NCBI RefSeq assembly: GCF_004340465.1
Contig: NZ_SLVV01000009.1
Span: forward strand, 186,001-250,000
DNA from: Mesobacillus foraminis
GTDB lineage: Bacteria; Bacillota; Bacilli; Bacillales; Cytobacillaceae
DNA: 64,000 bases
Reading direction: 5' to 3'
The position numbers and the translations under genes are program-made. Under the pieces are notes generated by a model, which had not been told where the DNA came from, made no database searches, and saw only the letters and a list, made by a program, of their open reading frames with translations. Each line of letters starts with the position of its first letter. Positions within the stretch are counted from its first letter, which is position 1. Below, in pieces: positions 43,426-53,896 of this stretch.

Positions 43426-45369
43426 ATGCCTGGCACCTTGCCATTTACCATATCGAAGACTGATTCTTTTTTTGAAAAGCTGAGTGAATGGATCGGTGAT
43501 GTTTTTTATGAGATATTGCCAGAAGCGGGATTCGAGGAACGAGATGAACAAATTTTCATGGCTTTTCAGCTTGAAAAGGCATTCAAAGATAAGAAGGCTA
43601 TGTTTGCAGAAGCGGGTGTTGGCACCGGCAAGACGATCGTCTATCTGTTATATGCTGTCTGCTATGCACGGTATACAAACCAGCCAGCTATCATTGCCTG
43701 TGCAGATGAAAGGCTGATTGAACAGCTTGTAAAAAAAGAAGGCGATATTGCAAAGCTTGAACAAGCCCTTCAATTAAATATGGATGTCAGGCTTGCTAAG
43801 TCACGTGACCAATATTTATGCCTGAATAAGCTTGACCCGCTTGTTACTGATGATGATGAAGCCTACAATGCGGTGTATGACAGTCTGCCTGCTTTCGTTA
43901 ACAGTACATCAACACTGCAAAAATTCCACCGCTATGGAGACCGGACAGAGTATCCATCGCTGACGGATGAACAGTGGGCGAATATATCCTGGGACCCTTT
44001 GCAGGACTGCCTGGCTTGCAGCAGGCGTCACCGCTGCGGATTGACGCTTCAGCGGGAGCACTACCGAAATGCCGCCGATATCATTGTCTGCTCACATGAT
44101 TTTTATATGGAGCATATTTGGACGAAGGAGTCACGGATAAGGGAAGGGGAACTTCCTTTCCTGCCGGATGGCAGCTGTGTCGTTTTTGATGAGGGGCATC
44201 TTCTTGAGTTCGCCAGCCAAAAGGCATTGACATACCGCTTTGCCGAGCGGACATTGGAAACATTGCTGACCAGAATCATGGATAATGATGTCAGGGAAAA
44301 GACCCTGGACCTGATGGAACAGGCCATATCGAAAAATGATGAGTTTTTTGCTGAGCTGGCTAAATGCAGCTCTGAAAGCCGGGCATCGGAGAAAATGACT
44401 GTGCATAAAGCGCCATCGGTTACCGCTTTGGCAGAAAACCTTCTTTGGCTTCTTGATTCAATCCAGGAAGAATTAGTGTTTGAAAGTGAAATGTTTGTCA
44501 TCGATGACTATAATCTAAAAATAGTGGAAGAGTACCTTGACCAGATTAGCTATTCCTTATCGCTTTTTGCACGGCGTTCGATCGGAATTAACTGGCTTGA
44601 AAATCATAACGGCGAAAAGACGCTTGTCATCATGCCTAAAATGGTGGAAGAAATATTGCGAAAAGAGGTATTTTCACAGCAAAAGCCTTTTATCTTCTCA
44701 TCCGCAACGCTATCCGAGGGTAACTCGTTTGACTATCTCGCAAAAAGCTTGGGAATTGACGACTATCTTTCCTTTTCAGTCAGTTCGCCGTTTGATTATG
44801 AAGAAAAAATGCGTCTTTATTTACCAGAATTCTCTCCAGTGGATTTTGAAGCCAGGGCAAAATACGCTATGGATCAAATTCAGTCGTCAAATGGCAGGGC
44901 TCTTGTCTTGTTTACCGACATGAATGACCTTCATAGCTTTAAGAAGTATGTGCAGGGAAGCTTCGGATTTCCACTCTTGTTTGAAGGAGATGCAGAAATT
45001 TCAACACTCGTCTCCCGCTTTCAAAATGAAGAACAATCCGTGTTATGCTCGGTAAACCTTTGGGAAGGCCTGGATATCCCGGGGCGAGCATTGGAAAATG
45101 TTATTCTGTTTACGCTTCCGTTTCCGCCAAATGATCCAGTCTTTGCTGCCAAAAGGGAAGAAGCAAGCAACTCGTTCACCGAAGTGGACTTGCCTTACAT
45201 GCTCTTAAGGCTTAGACAGGGAATTGGCCGATTGATCAGGACAAGCACAGATCAAGGAGAAGTTCATGTTCTCCTTGATCAAAATCTTGAGCCTGAAGTC
45301 CTGGAACGAATCCATTCTGTTTTGCCTGTTCACCCTTCAAAGCTTAATAACGGAGCCAAACTGGCTTAA
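43426..45369 (+). CDS. ypvA: DinG/XPD-family helicase YpvA
   Basis: This 647-residue superfamily 2 DNA helicase has Walker A GVGTGKTIVYLLYA near residue 64, a DEGH box (VVFDEGHLLEF) near 252, and C-terminal LWEGLDIPG and LRQGIGRLIRT. Four Cys between motifs Ia and II (YLCLNK, then DCLACSRRHRCGL) are the expected ligands of an XPD-type [4Fe-4S] cluster. Unlike dinG in this window it has no exonuclease domain. The ATG lies after GGAGGG. Its exact repair role is not established. Confidence 0.91.
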   Translation: MPGTLPFTISKTDSFFEKLSEWIGDVFYEILPEAGFEERDEQIFMAFQLEKAFKDKKAMFAEAGVGTGKTIVYLLYAVCYARYTNQPAIIACADERLIEQLVKKEGDIAKLEQALQLNMDVRLAKSRDQYLCLNKLDPLVTDDDEAYNAVYDSLPAFVNSTSTLQKFHRYGDRTEYPSLTDEQWANISWDPLQDCLACSRRHRCGLTLQREHYRNAADIIVCSHDFYMEHIWTKESRIREGELPFLPDGSCVVFDEGHLLEFASQKALTYRFAERTLETLLTRIMDNDVREKTLDLMEQAISKNDEFFAELAKCSSESRASEKMTVHKAPSVTALAENLLWLLDSIQEELVFESEMFVIDDYNLKIVEEYLDQISYSLSLFARRSIGINWLENHNGEKTLVIMPKMVEEILRKEVFSQQKPFIFSSATLSEGNSFDYLAKSLGIDDYLSFSVSSPFDYEEKMRLYLPEFSPVDFEARAKYAMDQIQSSNGRALVLFTDMNDLHSFKKYVQGSFGFPLLFEGDAEISTLVSRFQNEEQSVLCSVNLWEGLDIPGRALENVILFTLPFPPNDPVFAAKREEASNSFTEVDLPYMLLRLRQGIGRLIRTSTDQGEVHVLLDQNLEPEVLERIHSVLPVHPSKLNNGAKLA

Positions 45370-45374
45370 CGAAC

Positions 45375-45412
45375 AAAAGGGTGTCCCTCAATTAAGGGGA
45401 CACCCTTTTTGG
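45375..45412. terminator. Bidirectional terminator after ypvA
   Basis: AAAAGGGTGTCCC and GGGACACCCTTTT form a 13-bp stem usable from both sides. The right arm encodes the last residues of the small minus-strand gene that follows. Confidence 0.9.
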
Positions 45413-45541
45413 CATGTCTTCAGCACCATCACACTCGAAACACAGCAGCTGCTGCTGGTCATCCACGGACCCGTTCAGGAATCCATCCAGACAGAATACT
45501 TCTTTTCCGCATTGAATACATTCTCCAACCAGCTCTTTCAC
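45392..45541 (-). CDS. Small zinc-finger-like protein (49 residues)
   Basis: The frame begins MKELVGECIQCGKEVFCLDG and contains CFECDGAED, so two CxxC pairs 23 residues apart could bind one zinc ion. The GTG start follows a strong AAGGAGGAG site at 6 bases, and the stop lies inside a bidirectional terminator. These signals make it very likely to be a real gene despite its length. It resembles other tiny CxxC proteins of Bacillus, but I do not recognise a named family. It is convergent to ypvA and divergent from ypwA. Confidence 0.75.
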   Translation of the reverse strand: MKELVGECIQCGKEVFCLDGFLNGSVDDQQQLLCFECDGAEDMPKRVSP

Positions 45542-45694
45542 TAAATCTCCTCCTTGATTCTAGTAATATATTCAGGCTCATGACATAATCATACCATTTC
45601 AGGTGTTCCTTTTTTTAGATTGAATGGTCTGTTTTAGACCTGTTATTGATTGAATATGTTAATATAAGGAAGAGAATAAAAAGGGGGAACCTTA

Positions 45695-47206
45695 ATGGAT
45701 ATACTTAAAATAGAAAGACAATTTCTTGAGTATGTGAAAAAAATGTCCGCCTACGAGGAAGCGTTAGCCGTTATTTACTGGGATTTGCGGACAGGAGCTC
45801 CAAAAGACGGAATAGATCAGCGTTCTGAAGTGATCGGAGTCTTATCTTCTGAGGTCTTTAAAATGTCCACTTCTGAAGAAATGGCTTCTTATATATCTGC
45901 CTTAAGTTCGGAAGAAAACACCTCTTCACTGGTCAAAAAGGCAGTTGAAGTCTGCAGGAAAGAGTTTGAACGCAACAGGAAAATTCCTGCGGAGGAGTAT
46001 AAAGAATATGTCATTCTCCAGTCAAAAGCAGAAAGTGTCTGGGAAGAAGCAAAGTCAAATTCAGATTTCGAAATGTTCAGACCTTATCTCGAAAAGCTTG
46101 TTGAGACCACAAAAAGGTTCATTGGCTACTGGGGTTTTAAAGGAAACAAGTATAACACACTTCTTGAAATGTACGAACCCGGCGTGACAGTGGAGATGCT
46201 CGATACTGTTTTTGGAGATTTGCGTAAAAGGATCGTTCCGCTGGTAAAGGAAATTTCGGAATCTCCGAATAAGCCGCATACTGGCTTCTTGTTTGAAAAA
46301 TTTCCAAAGGAAAACCAGCGGGAATTCAGCCTGGAGATTCTAAAGCAAATGGGATATAACTTTAATGCCGGTCGTCTTGATGAAACAGTTCACCCATTTG
46401 CCATTGGAATCAACCCAGGAGATGTGCGTGTAACGACAAAATACGATGAAAACGATTTTCGGACGGCTGTCTTTGGGACTATCCATGAAGGGGGCCATGC
46501 GCTTTATGAACAAAATCTTTCCAGTGAGTTAATCGGGACACCGCTCTCAACAGGTACTTCCATGGGAATCCATGAATCACAATCACTGTTTTATGAAAAT
46601 TTTGTTGGGCGCAATCTTTCCTTTTGGAAGAAGAATTATCACTTGCTGAAAGACTTTGCAGGAGAGCAATTCGATGATGTTCCCATCGAGGATTTTTACC
46701 GGGCAATAAATGAATCAAAATCATCTCTGATCAGAATTGAGGCGGATGAGCTGACGTACCCTTTGCATATCATGGTGCGTTATGAAATCGAAAAAGGTCT
46801 GTTTAATGATGAAATAGAAGTGAAGGACCTTCCTGAAATCTGGAACGATAAGTATGAGGAGTATCTTGGAATCAGGCCGAAAACAAATGCAGAAGGGGTT
46901 CTTCAGGATGTTCATTGGGCTGGAGGAAGCTTTGGCTATTTTCCATCGTATGCACTGGGTTATATGTATGCCGCCCAATTCAAAAATGCGATGGAACTAG
47001 ACTTGGACTTTGACACTCTGCTTGAAGAGGGCAATCTCCTACCCATTCAGCAATGGTTGACAGAAAAGATTCATCAGCATGGAAAAATGAAACAGCCGCT
47101 CGAAATTCTCCGGGATGTAACAGGAGAAGGACTGAATGCCACTTACCTTGCCGACTACCTCACAAATAAATATCAGGAGGTCTACAGACTATCCTTGAAG
47201 CAGTAG
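45695..47206 (+). CDS. ypwA: M32 metallocarboxypeptidase YpwA
   Basis: The 503-residue cytosolic enzyme is a family M32 carboxypeptidase. The zinc helix is HEGGHALYEQ near residue 265 and the third ligand is in HESQSLFYENFVGR near 292. SYALGYMYAAQFKNAM near 425 and the DRIRxxADE-type LIRIEADELTYPLHIM near 345 are also typical. It trims C-terminal residues from peptides. The ATG follows AAAGGGGG. Confidence 0.95.
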   Translation: MDILKIERQFLEYVKKMSAYEEALAVIYWDLRTGAPKDGIDQRSEVIGVLSSEVFKMSTSEEMASYISALSSEENTSSLVKKAVEVCRKEFERNRKIPAEEYKEYVILQSKAESVWEEAKSNSDFEMFRPYLEKLVETTKRFIGYWGFKGNKYNTLLEMYEPGVTVEMLDTVFGDLRKRIVPLVKEISESPNKPHTGFLFEKFPKENQREFSLEILKQMGYNFNAGRLDETVHPFAIGINPGDVRVTTKYDENDFRTAVFGTIHEGGHALYEQNLSSELIGTPLSTGTSMGIHESQSLFYENFVGRNLSFWKKNYHLLKDFAGEQFDDVPIEDFYRAINESKSSLIRIEADELTYPLHIMVRYEIEKGLFNDEIEVKDLPEIWNDKYEEYLGIRPKTNAEGVLQDVHWAGGSFGYFPSYALGYMYAAQFKNAMELDLDFDTLLEEGNLLPIQQWLTEKIHQHGKMKQPLEILRDVTGEGLNATYLADYLTNKYQEVYRLSLKQ

Positions 47207-47240
47207 CCTTTTCCACTATGTTTAATATGGAAAGGCGAGG

Positions 47241-48131
47241 GTGAGGAAGTTGCCATATTTAGCAATCGCCTTTGCGGCACTCATGTGGGGGTTAATTGGA
47301 TTTTTTGTCAAGGGTCTTTCTTCGGCAGGGTTCAGCGCAATGGACATAGTCACAATCAGAGTGACTGTGGCTGCAATAGTGCTGATCGGCATAGGTATTA
47401 TCTTTTATCGTTCCTATTTAAAAATAAACTGGAGCGATTTGCCGCTGTTTATGGGCACCGGCCTGTTAAGCATTGTGTTTTTTAACTGGTGTTACTTTAC
47501 TGCCATGGAAAAGATGAATATTCCGGTGGCCGCAGCGCTTCTTTATACATCACCGGCATTTGTGATTGTTTTATCGTTGCTGTTTTTAAAAGAAAAATTA
47601 ACTGTTTACAAGGTGATTGCTGTAGTTGGAACAATCACCGGCTGTACATTGGTGGCCGGGGTTTATTCCGTTCAAGGAAGCAGCTTTCCAGTTTCAAGTA
47701 TCATGATTGGTTTGGGAGCTGGTCTGGGCTATGCGCTATATAGTATTTTCGGGAAATTAGCGCTAAGGAAATACCACCCTTTTACTCTCACAATCTATAC
47801 ATTTGTGACAGCTTCGGTCTTTATGCTCCCTGTGTTTTTCACAGGGGAAAAAGTGCAAATTGGCTGGAGCGGGGACTTTTACCTGTATGCTCTTGGGCTG
47901 GGGGTCGTACCAACAGTCCTGGCCTATTTTGCTTACTCCTGGGGATTGGGGAAAGTTGATAGCAGTACTGCGGCCATCATTGCTACGATTGAACCTGTAG
48001 CTGCGGCCTTCCTTGGGGTGATGGCTTTTGGAGATACCCTCAATATATCCCAAACATTGGGAATCGTACTTATTCTTTTATCAGTATCAGCTGTAAATCT
48101 TCCAAAGAGAAAACGCCAGCTTGAAGGTTAA
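47241..48131 (+). CDS. EamA/DMT-family transporter
   Basis: The 296-residue protein has ten transmembrane helices in two EamA repeats (LAIAFAALMWGLIGFFVKGL at the start, and YALYSIFGKLALRKY opening the second half). The end of repeat two shows IATIEPVAAAFLGVMAFGD, typical of the drug/metabolite exporter family. The substrate cannot be predicted. The GTG 47241 follows AAAGGCGAG; TTG 47250 is an alternative start. It is not part of the standard B. subtilis order here. Confidence 0.87.
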   Translation: MRKLPYLAIAFAALMWGLIGFFVKGLSSAGFSAMDIVTIRVTVAAIVLIGIGIIFYRSYLKINWSDLPLFMGTGLLSIVFFNWCYFTAMEKMNIPVAAALLYTSPAFVIVLSLLFLKEKLTVYKVIAVVGTITGCTLVAGVYSVQGSSFPVSSIMIGLGAGLGYALYSIFGKLALRKYHPFTLTIYTFVTASVFMLPVFFTGEKVQIGWSGDFYLYALGLGVVPTVLAYFAYSWGLGKVDSSTAAIIATIEPVAAAFLGVMAFGDTLNISQTLGIVLILLSVSAVNLPKRKRQLEG

Positions 48132-48150
48132 ACTGTTCATGCAAACAGAC

Positions 48151-48188
48151 AAAAAAGCGCTCCATGACTGAATGGAACGCTTTTTTTG
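48151..48188. terminator. Bidirectional terminator between transporter and oxidase genes
   Basis: AAAAAAGCGCTCCAT and ATGGAACGCTTTTTTT pair with one mismatch, with A and T tracts. Confidence 0.85.
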
Positions 48189-48206
48189 TTTTTCCTGGGC
48201 AGTCTG

Positions 48207-49861
48207 CTACCAAAGCTTATAGCCTTTTGATCCGACTGGAGCATTTTGGATCATATCAATGAATGGGATGGTGTAGGCGAACAAGATTAGAAGTACAGCA
48301 ATACCAAGCCAAAGCTTCCAGTTTTCAAGCACCATTGGCGCTTTTTCCCTCTTGTCTGCTGCTTCACCCACTGGGAAATCCTCTTCGCCTTTAGGAGCTA
48401 AGAAAGCAAGATTGATAAAAATGTAGAGCATCAGAATGATTCCCAAGAATAAAATCGAACCGCCAACAGCCTGCGCGATTTGATATGGAATCCACTCGGC
48501 TGCCTGAGCTGCACCCCCATACTCAGAGTATGCAGAGCGGCGAGGAGCACCGAGCAAACCTGCCGCATGCATAGCCCCCGACATAAAGGTCATGCCAATT
48601 GCCCAGAAAACTCCCTGGACAATGGCCAGTTTGTTCATCGCCTTTGTCAAAGTCCTGCCAGTAAGATGCGGGACAAGCCAGTAGCTTATACCAAAAAACG
48701 TAAGAACTACAGCTGTTGCGACCGTCAAGTGAAAGTGGCCTGTGACCCAGATTGTATTATGGACAACTTGGTTCATCTGATGAGATGCATTAATTATGCC
48801 GCCAGCGCCGGCAGGGATAAAGCTCAGCATCCCAATAAATGGAACGATAAAACGCGCATCGCCCCATGGCAGCTTTTTGAGCCAACCGAACAGCCCCGTT
48901 GCTCCCTTTGAACGGCCAAAGGTTTCAAAAGTGGCAAAAAGTGAAAAGGCTGTCATAAGGGATGGGATGATGACCATAAAAGTCAAAATAACCTGGAAAA
49001 ATTTCCATGCAGGGTCAATGCCGGGCTCCAGTAGCTGATGGTGGAAGCCAACAGGGATGGAGAATAGTAAAAAGAGGATAAAAGTTAAACGGGCAAGTGA
49101 ATCCGAAAAAATCTTTCCGCCAATAATTTTTGGAATGATCACATACCATGCCATATAAGCTGGCAGCAGCCAGAAATAAACCAGGGGTGCCCAAAATACC
49201 AGAATAATGTTCTGCTTATCGCTACATCAACGGTTTCAACCAGGCCCAGTGACCAAGGCAATAACTGAAATAAGACGGTAGAGGCAACCCCAATGGTGGC
49301 AATAATCCACATCAGAGTATTTACCAATGACATAAAAGTCAGCAGCGGGCTGGGTTTTCCAGGGTTTTTCTTTCTCCATGCAGCATACGCCATGATGATG
49401 ACCGAACCGTCAACCCAGCTTCCGACAATCACCAGGGTAAGCCCAAGATAGTAGAGGGCATGTGCCTGCAGAGGTGCGTAAAAAGTATATAAAACAGAAG
49501 CCTCATTCAATAGAATCATCACCGCTGCCATAATGGTCCCCGCAGTCATGATCCAGAAACCAGTCCAGCCTGCGAGACGCTGTTTATTGGTTAAAGTTCC
49601 CGAAGTACGGCTTACAGCGACGATCTGAAAACCAATGATAAAGAAAGTAGTCAAAACAAGTCCGAGAACTACACCATGGACCGTCAGAATTTGATAGTAC
49701 CCAATCCCGGCAGGTAGCTGGAATTTTCCCGACCTTACCAGTACTTGTAGCAGACCGGCCATGCCGCCCACTGCAAGGGCGATAAAAGCTACATAAAAAT
49801 GAGCCATGCCAAGTTTTCCGTCCCTGCGGTCCACTTTTATTTTTTCAGATACAGAATTCAT
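48207..49861 (-). pseudogene. ba3-type cytochrome c oxidase subunit I, frameshifted
   Basis: Two minus-strand frames (49861-49139 and, from 49154, to 48207) together give one heme-copper oxidase subunit I of about 550 residues with 12-13 helices. The first starts MNSVSEKIKVDRRDGKLGMA and runs to TLFWYFGHP; the second continues MAWYVIIPKIIGGK. One base missing in the G run at 49184-49187 would restore GHPLVYFWLLPAYMAWY. The break is at the His-Pro-x-x-Tyr CuB and crosslink motif, so neither part could be active. VHGVVLGLV and VTGHFHLTVATA carry heme ligands. ATG overlaps the subunit II stop. Confidence 0.9.
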
Positions 49862-50343
49862 TTTTCCACCACCTTAATTTTAGACGTCATCATATGGTGT
49901 CCGGCTCCGCAATATTCGTTGCAGAGAATCAGAAATTCTCCTGTTTTGTCAAAGGTTGTTGTGAATTCAGAAATATAGCCGGGCTCCAGCATCATATTAA
50001 TATTGGTTCCGGCGACGGAAAAGCCATGAACCACATCCTTAGTGGTTGCCAGCACCTTCACTTTTGCACCTAAAGGCACCTCTACTTCACCAGGGTTGTA
50101 TTGGAAGGCGGAAGCGACGAATACTAGTTCATAATCCCATTCTTTTCCTTTAACTTTTTTTAGCCCAGGCTGATCAAATGGCGCAGTGGTATCTACCTTT
50201 TCTGGATTGATTGTAGCAAGGCAGCTGGGAGGCTGATTCCCCAGGTAAAAGGCGCTTACGCCTACGACCGAAAGGAAGACTAGCAATGTGGCTACGCCAA
50301 ATATCAGCCAGATTTTTTCAAATTTGTGAATATGCATGTTCAT
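49858..50343 (-). CDS. ba3-type cytochrome c oxidase subunit II
   Basis: The 161-residue protein has one N-terminal transmembrane helix (IWLIFGVATLLVFLSVVGVSAFYLG) and an outward cupredoxin domain. The CuA site is visible as DVVHGF (His), CNEYCGAGHHMM (two Cys, His, Met). It accepts electrons from cytochrome c for subunit I. The ATG 50343 follows AAAGGGGAATG; a second ATG is two codons in. The order IIa-II-I is that of Bacillus/Thermus ba3 operons. Confidence 0.94.
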   Translation of the reverse strand: MNMHIHKFEKIWLIFGVATLLVFLSVVGVSAFYLGNQPPSCLATINPEKVDTTAPFDQPGLKKVKGKEWDYELVFVASAFQYNPGEVEVPLGAKVKVLATTKDVVHGFSVAGTNINMMLEPGYISEFTTTFDKTGEFLILCNEYCGAGHHMMTSKIKVVEK

Positions 50344-50366
50344 TCATTCCCCTTTGGTTATTTATA

Positions 50367-50516
50367 CTAGAATCGATCAACAAATAAATAAAAAACGCCA
50401 ACCCAAGTAATGATCAGAAAGAACCCAAGCAAGAAAACGGAGGCCAATGTTCCTTTCAATGAAGATTGGTCTTCCACCTTCGTGCTCGTCTTTTTTTCGA
50501 GTCCAGGCTGTGCCAC
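50367..50516 (-). CDS. ba3-type cytochrome c oxidase subunit IIa
   Basis: This 49-residue protein begins MAQPGLEKKTSTKVEDQSSL and ends with one transmembrane helix (LASVFLLGFFLIITWVGVFY) and LFVDRF. It fits the small subunit 2A family that replaces the first helix of subunit II in ba3 oxidases. The GTG follows GGAAGGGAG, and subunit II starts 23 bases after its stop. It is short and easy to miss. Confidence 0.85.
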   Translation of the reverse strand: MAQPGLEKKTSTKVEDQSSLKGTLASVFLLGFFLIITWVGVFYLFVDRF

Positions 50517-50635
50517 TAATGCCCACTCCCTTCCGTTAATTAAACAATGAGTACATTTTCATCATACAAAACAATTGTGTAACTGCCATCGGGTTTTCCC
50601 CAGTTCACAAATTGTTCATTCTTGTTATATTTACT

Positions 50636-50678
50636 ATGATAGTAGTGTAAAGTTGTTGTAACAGTGATTTTTATCACA
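50636..50678 (-). promoter_or_regulatory. Crp/Fnr-type operator and promoter of the ba3 oxidase operon
   Basis: AGTGATTTTTATCACA (50663-50678) matches TGTGA-N6-TCACA at nine of ten positions. Reading to the left, the -10 TATCAT occupies 50641-50636, so the operator centre is 29.5 bases from the -10 start (-41.5). This is the same geometry as at hcp. Confidence 0.65.
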
Positions 50679-50801
50679 TCACTTCGGGGGAAGCTGTGAA
50701 CAATATGTGAAACCGCATTTTGTGAAAAAGTGGGCATTTGAAAGGGTATCAAAACAGTATCGGGAATATGCCTGGATGAATATACAAACAAATAGAGAAT
50801 T

Positions 50802-50847
50802 TTTTGCGAACTATTAATTCGCAGTTTGTAAAAAATATTCGGATTTC
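50802..50847 (+). promoter_or_regulatory. Candidate PurBoxes upstream of xpt
   Basis: TTTTGCGAACTAT (50802-50814) and, inverted, AATATTCGGATTT (50835-50847) match the PurR box AWWWCCGAACWWT at 11 and 12 of 13 positions. They lie just upstream of the xpt promoter, as in the PurR-controlled xpt-pbuX operon of B. subtilis. The 20-base gap is slightly longer than usual. Confidence 0.45.
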
Positions 50848-50859
50848 AGTGATTACTAT

Positions 50860-50887
50860 TGAAATATTAAGAGCAAGTGTTATAATA
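50860..50887 (+). promoter_or_regulatory. Promoter of xpt-pbuX
   Basis: TTGAAA and TATAAT are 16 bases apart, and TG one base before the -10 extends it. The start near 50894 precedes the riboswitch. Confidence 0.65.
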
Positions 50888-50907
50888 ATTTATGAAATTG
50901 ATAGTTT

Positions 50908-50978
50908 CACTCATATAATCGCAGGGATATGGCCTGCAAGTTTCTACCGGATTGCCGTAAATAATCCGACTATGAGTG
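50908..50978 (+). ncRNA. Guanine riboswitch (purine aptamer)
   Basis: The aptamer has the full purine-riboswitch pattern: P1 CACTCATA with TATGAGTG, TATAATCGC, GGATATGG, AGTTTCTACC, CCGTAAATAA and CCGACTAT. The base before the final TAT is C (C74 type), which pairs with guanine or xanthine; adenine switches have T. A long terminator follows at 51027, so guanine should turn off xpt-pbuX. Confidence 0.95.
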
Positions 50979-51026
50979 GGCAATGGGAAGACCCTCTTAT
51001 GGTTCTTCTGAAACCTTTAACGCCAG

Positions 51027-53016
<1,990 letters not shown>

Positions 53017-53195
53017 CAATTATTGGAATAATATATTTTCCAGCATTCCTTGCTATTCAGTCTTCAGTTTGTTATTCTTAAAAAGAATTATTTTTGTTCG
53101 CTATGTAAGGATCGATAAGTGATAAAGCTTTACGTCTTGAATATGAGCAAGGATAGTAATACATTGTGCGTTCTTCGCACTGGGAGGCAACAAAC

Positions 53196-53396
53196 ATGGA
53201 AAATGGAAAAGTAAAATGGTTTAATGCAGAAAAAGGTTTCGGATTCATCGAACGTGAAGGCGGAGAAGATGTATTCGTTCATTTCTCAGCAATTCAAGGC
53301 GAAGGCTTTAAATCTTTAGATGAAGGCCAGGAAGTATCTTTTGATATCGAACAAGGCCAGCGCGGAGCTCAAGCAGCAAACGTCCGCAAAATGTAA
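53196..53396 (+). CDS. cspD: Cold shock protein
   Basis: The 66-residue single OB-fold protein has RNP1 KGFGFI and RNP2 VFVHF and the usual start [20 protein letters not shown]. It binds single-stranded RNA as a chaperone. The ATG follows GGGAGG. A leader of about 180 bases, with hairpin GTGCG/CGCAC just before the site, is usual for csp genes. Among the Bacillus paralogues it fits CspD best by locus. Confidence 0.93.
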   Translation: MENGKVKWFNAEKGFGFIEREGGEDVFVHFSAIQGEGFKSLDEGQEVSFDIEQGQRGAQAANVRKM

Positions 53397-53409
53397 TTAA
53401 AAGAATTAA

Positions 53410-53445
53410 CAGGCAGCCCTTATTCAAGGGGCTGCCTGTTTTTTT
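53410..53445 (+). terminator. Intrinsic terminator after cspD
   Basis: CAGGCAGCCC and GGGCTGCCTG form a perfect stem, followed by TTTTTTT. Confidence 0.92.
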
Positions 53446-53896
53446 GTGGAGATAGGTTCAGAAGGACTTTCTTTCTGAACCTTATTCGCTTTTTACTTGA
53501 ATGTTTTTCTCTTCAGAGTGGACCTGCATAGGCTGATTTGTTGCCATGATAATAATAGTTCTCGATGAATAGGCTATATTTCCTCAAACAGCATTTTATA
53601 TGAAACAAGTTAAAGCATTGCCGGCTGTCAATCAGTCTTTACCTATCGTTACAGGTGTTTTGTTCGCTAACGGCAGGGTGACCGGGGAGCCAGCCCTAAG
53701 CTCCTTGGTTCTTCAAAAATCTTCTCCCGCAGGTGGCTTCGCAGCTCCAATCATTTGGACTTTATCCGCAGTAGGCAATCATAAAATTCATAGTCTCGAA
53801 GATTCATCCAAAGCTGTTTTTTTGTTTTTATTTCACCTTTATTTGGCCGAAGCAATAAACTAGTATAAATTGATCCTGTCAGGGATGTGATGAAAG
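53446..53896. other. Intergenic stretch without a supported gene
   Basis: About 450 bases lie between the cspD terminator and the next gene. GGTTCAGAAGG and the reverse arm at 53455-53483 form a hairpin without a T run. An open frame at 53600-53863 has no ribosome site and odd composition. A 21-codon minus-strand frame (53555-53490) also lacks a site. I see no RNA gene or repeat here. Confidence 0.6.

Noticed and set aside
45628-45642. Hairpin GGTCT/AGACC upstream of ypwA as a terminator
   Set aside because: A five-base stem without a T tract is too weak to call.
53490-53555. 21-codon minus-strand frame (MATNQPMQVHSEEKNIQVKS...)
   Set aside because: It looks peptide-like but has no Shine-Dalgarno sequence and is too short to judge.
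53600-53863. 87-codon plus-strand frame after cspD
   Set aside because: No ribosome site, no promoter, no protein motif, and composition unlike neighbouring genes; treated as chance.
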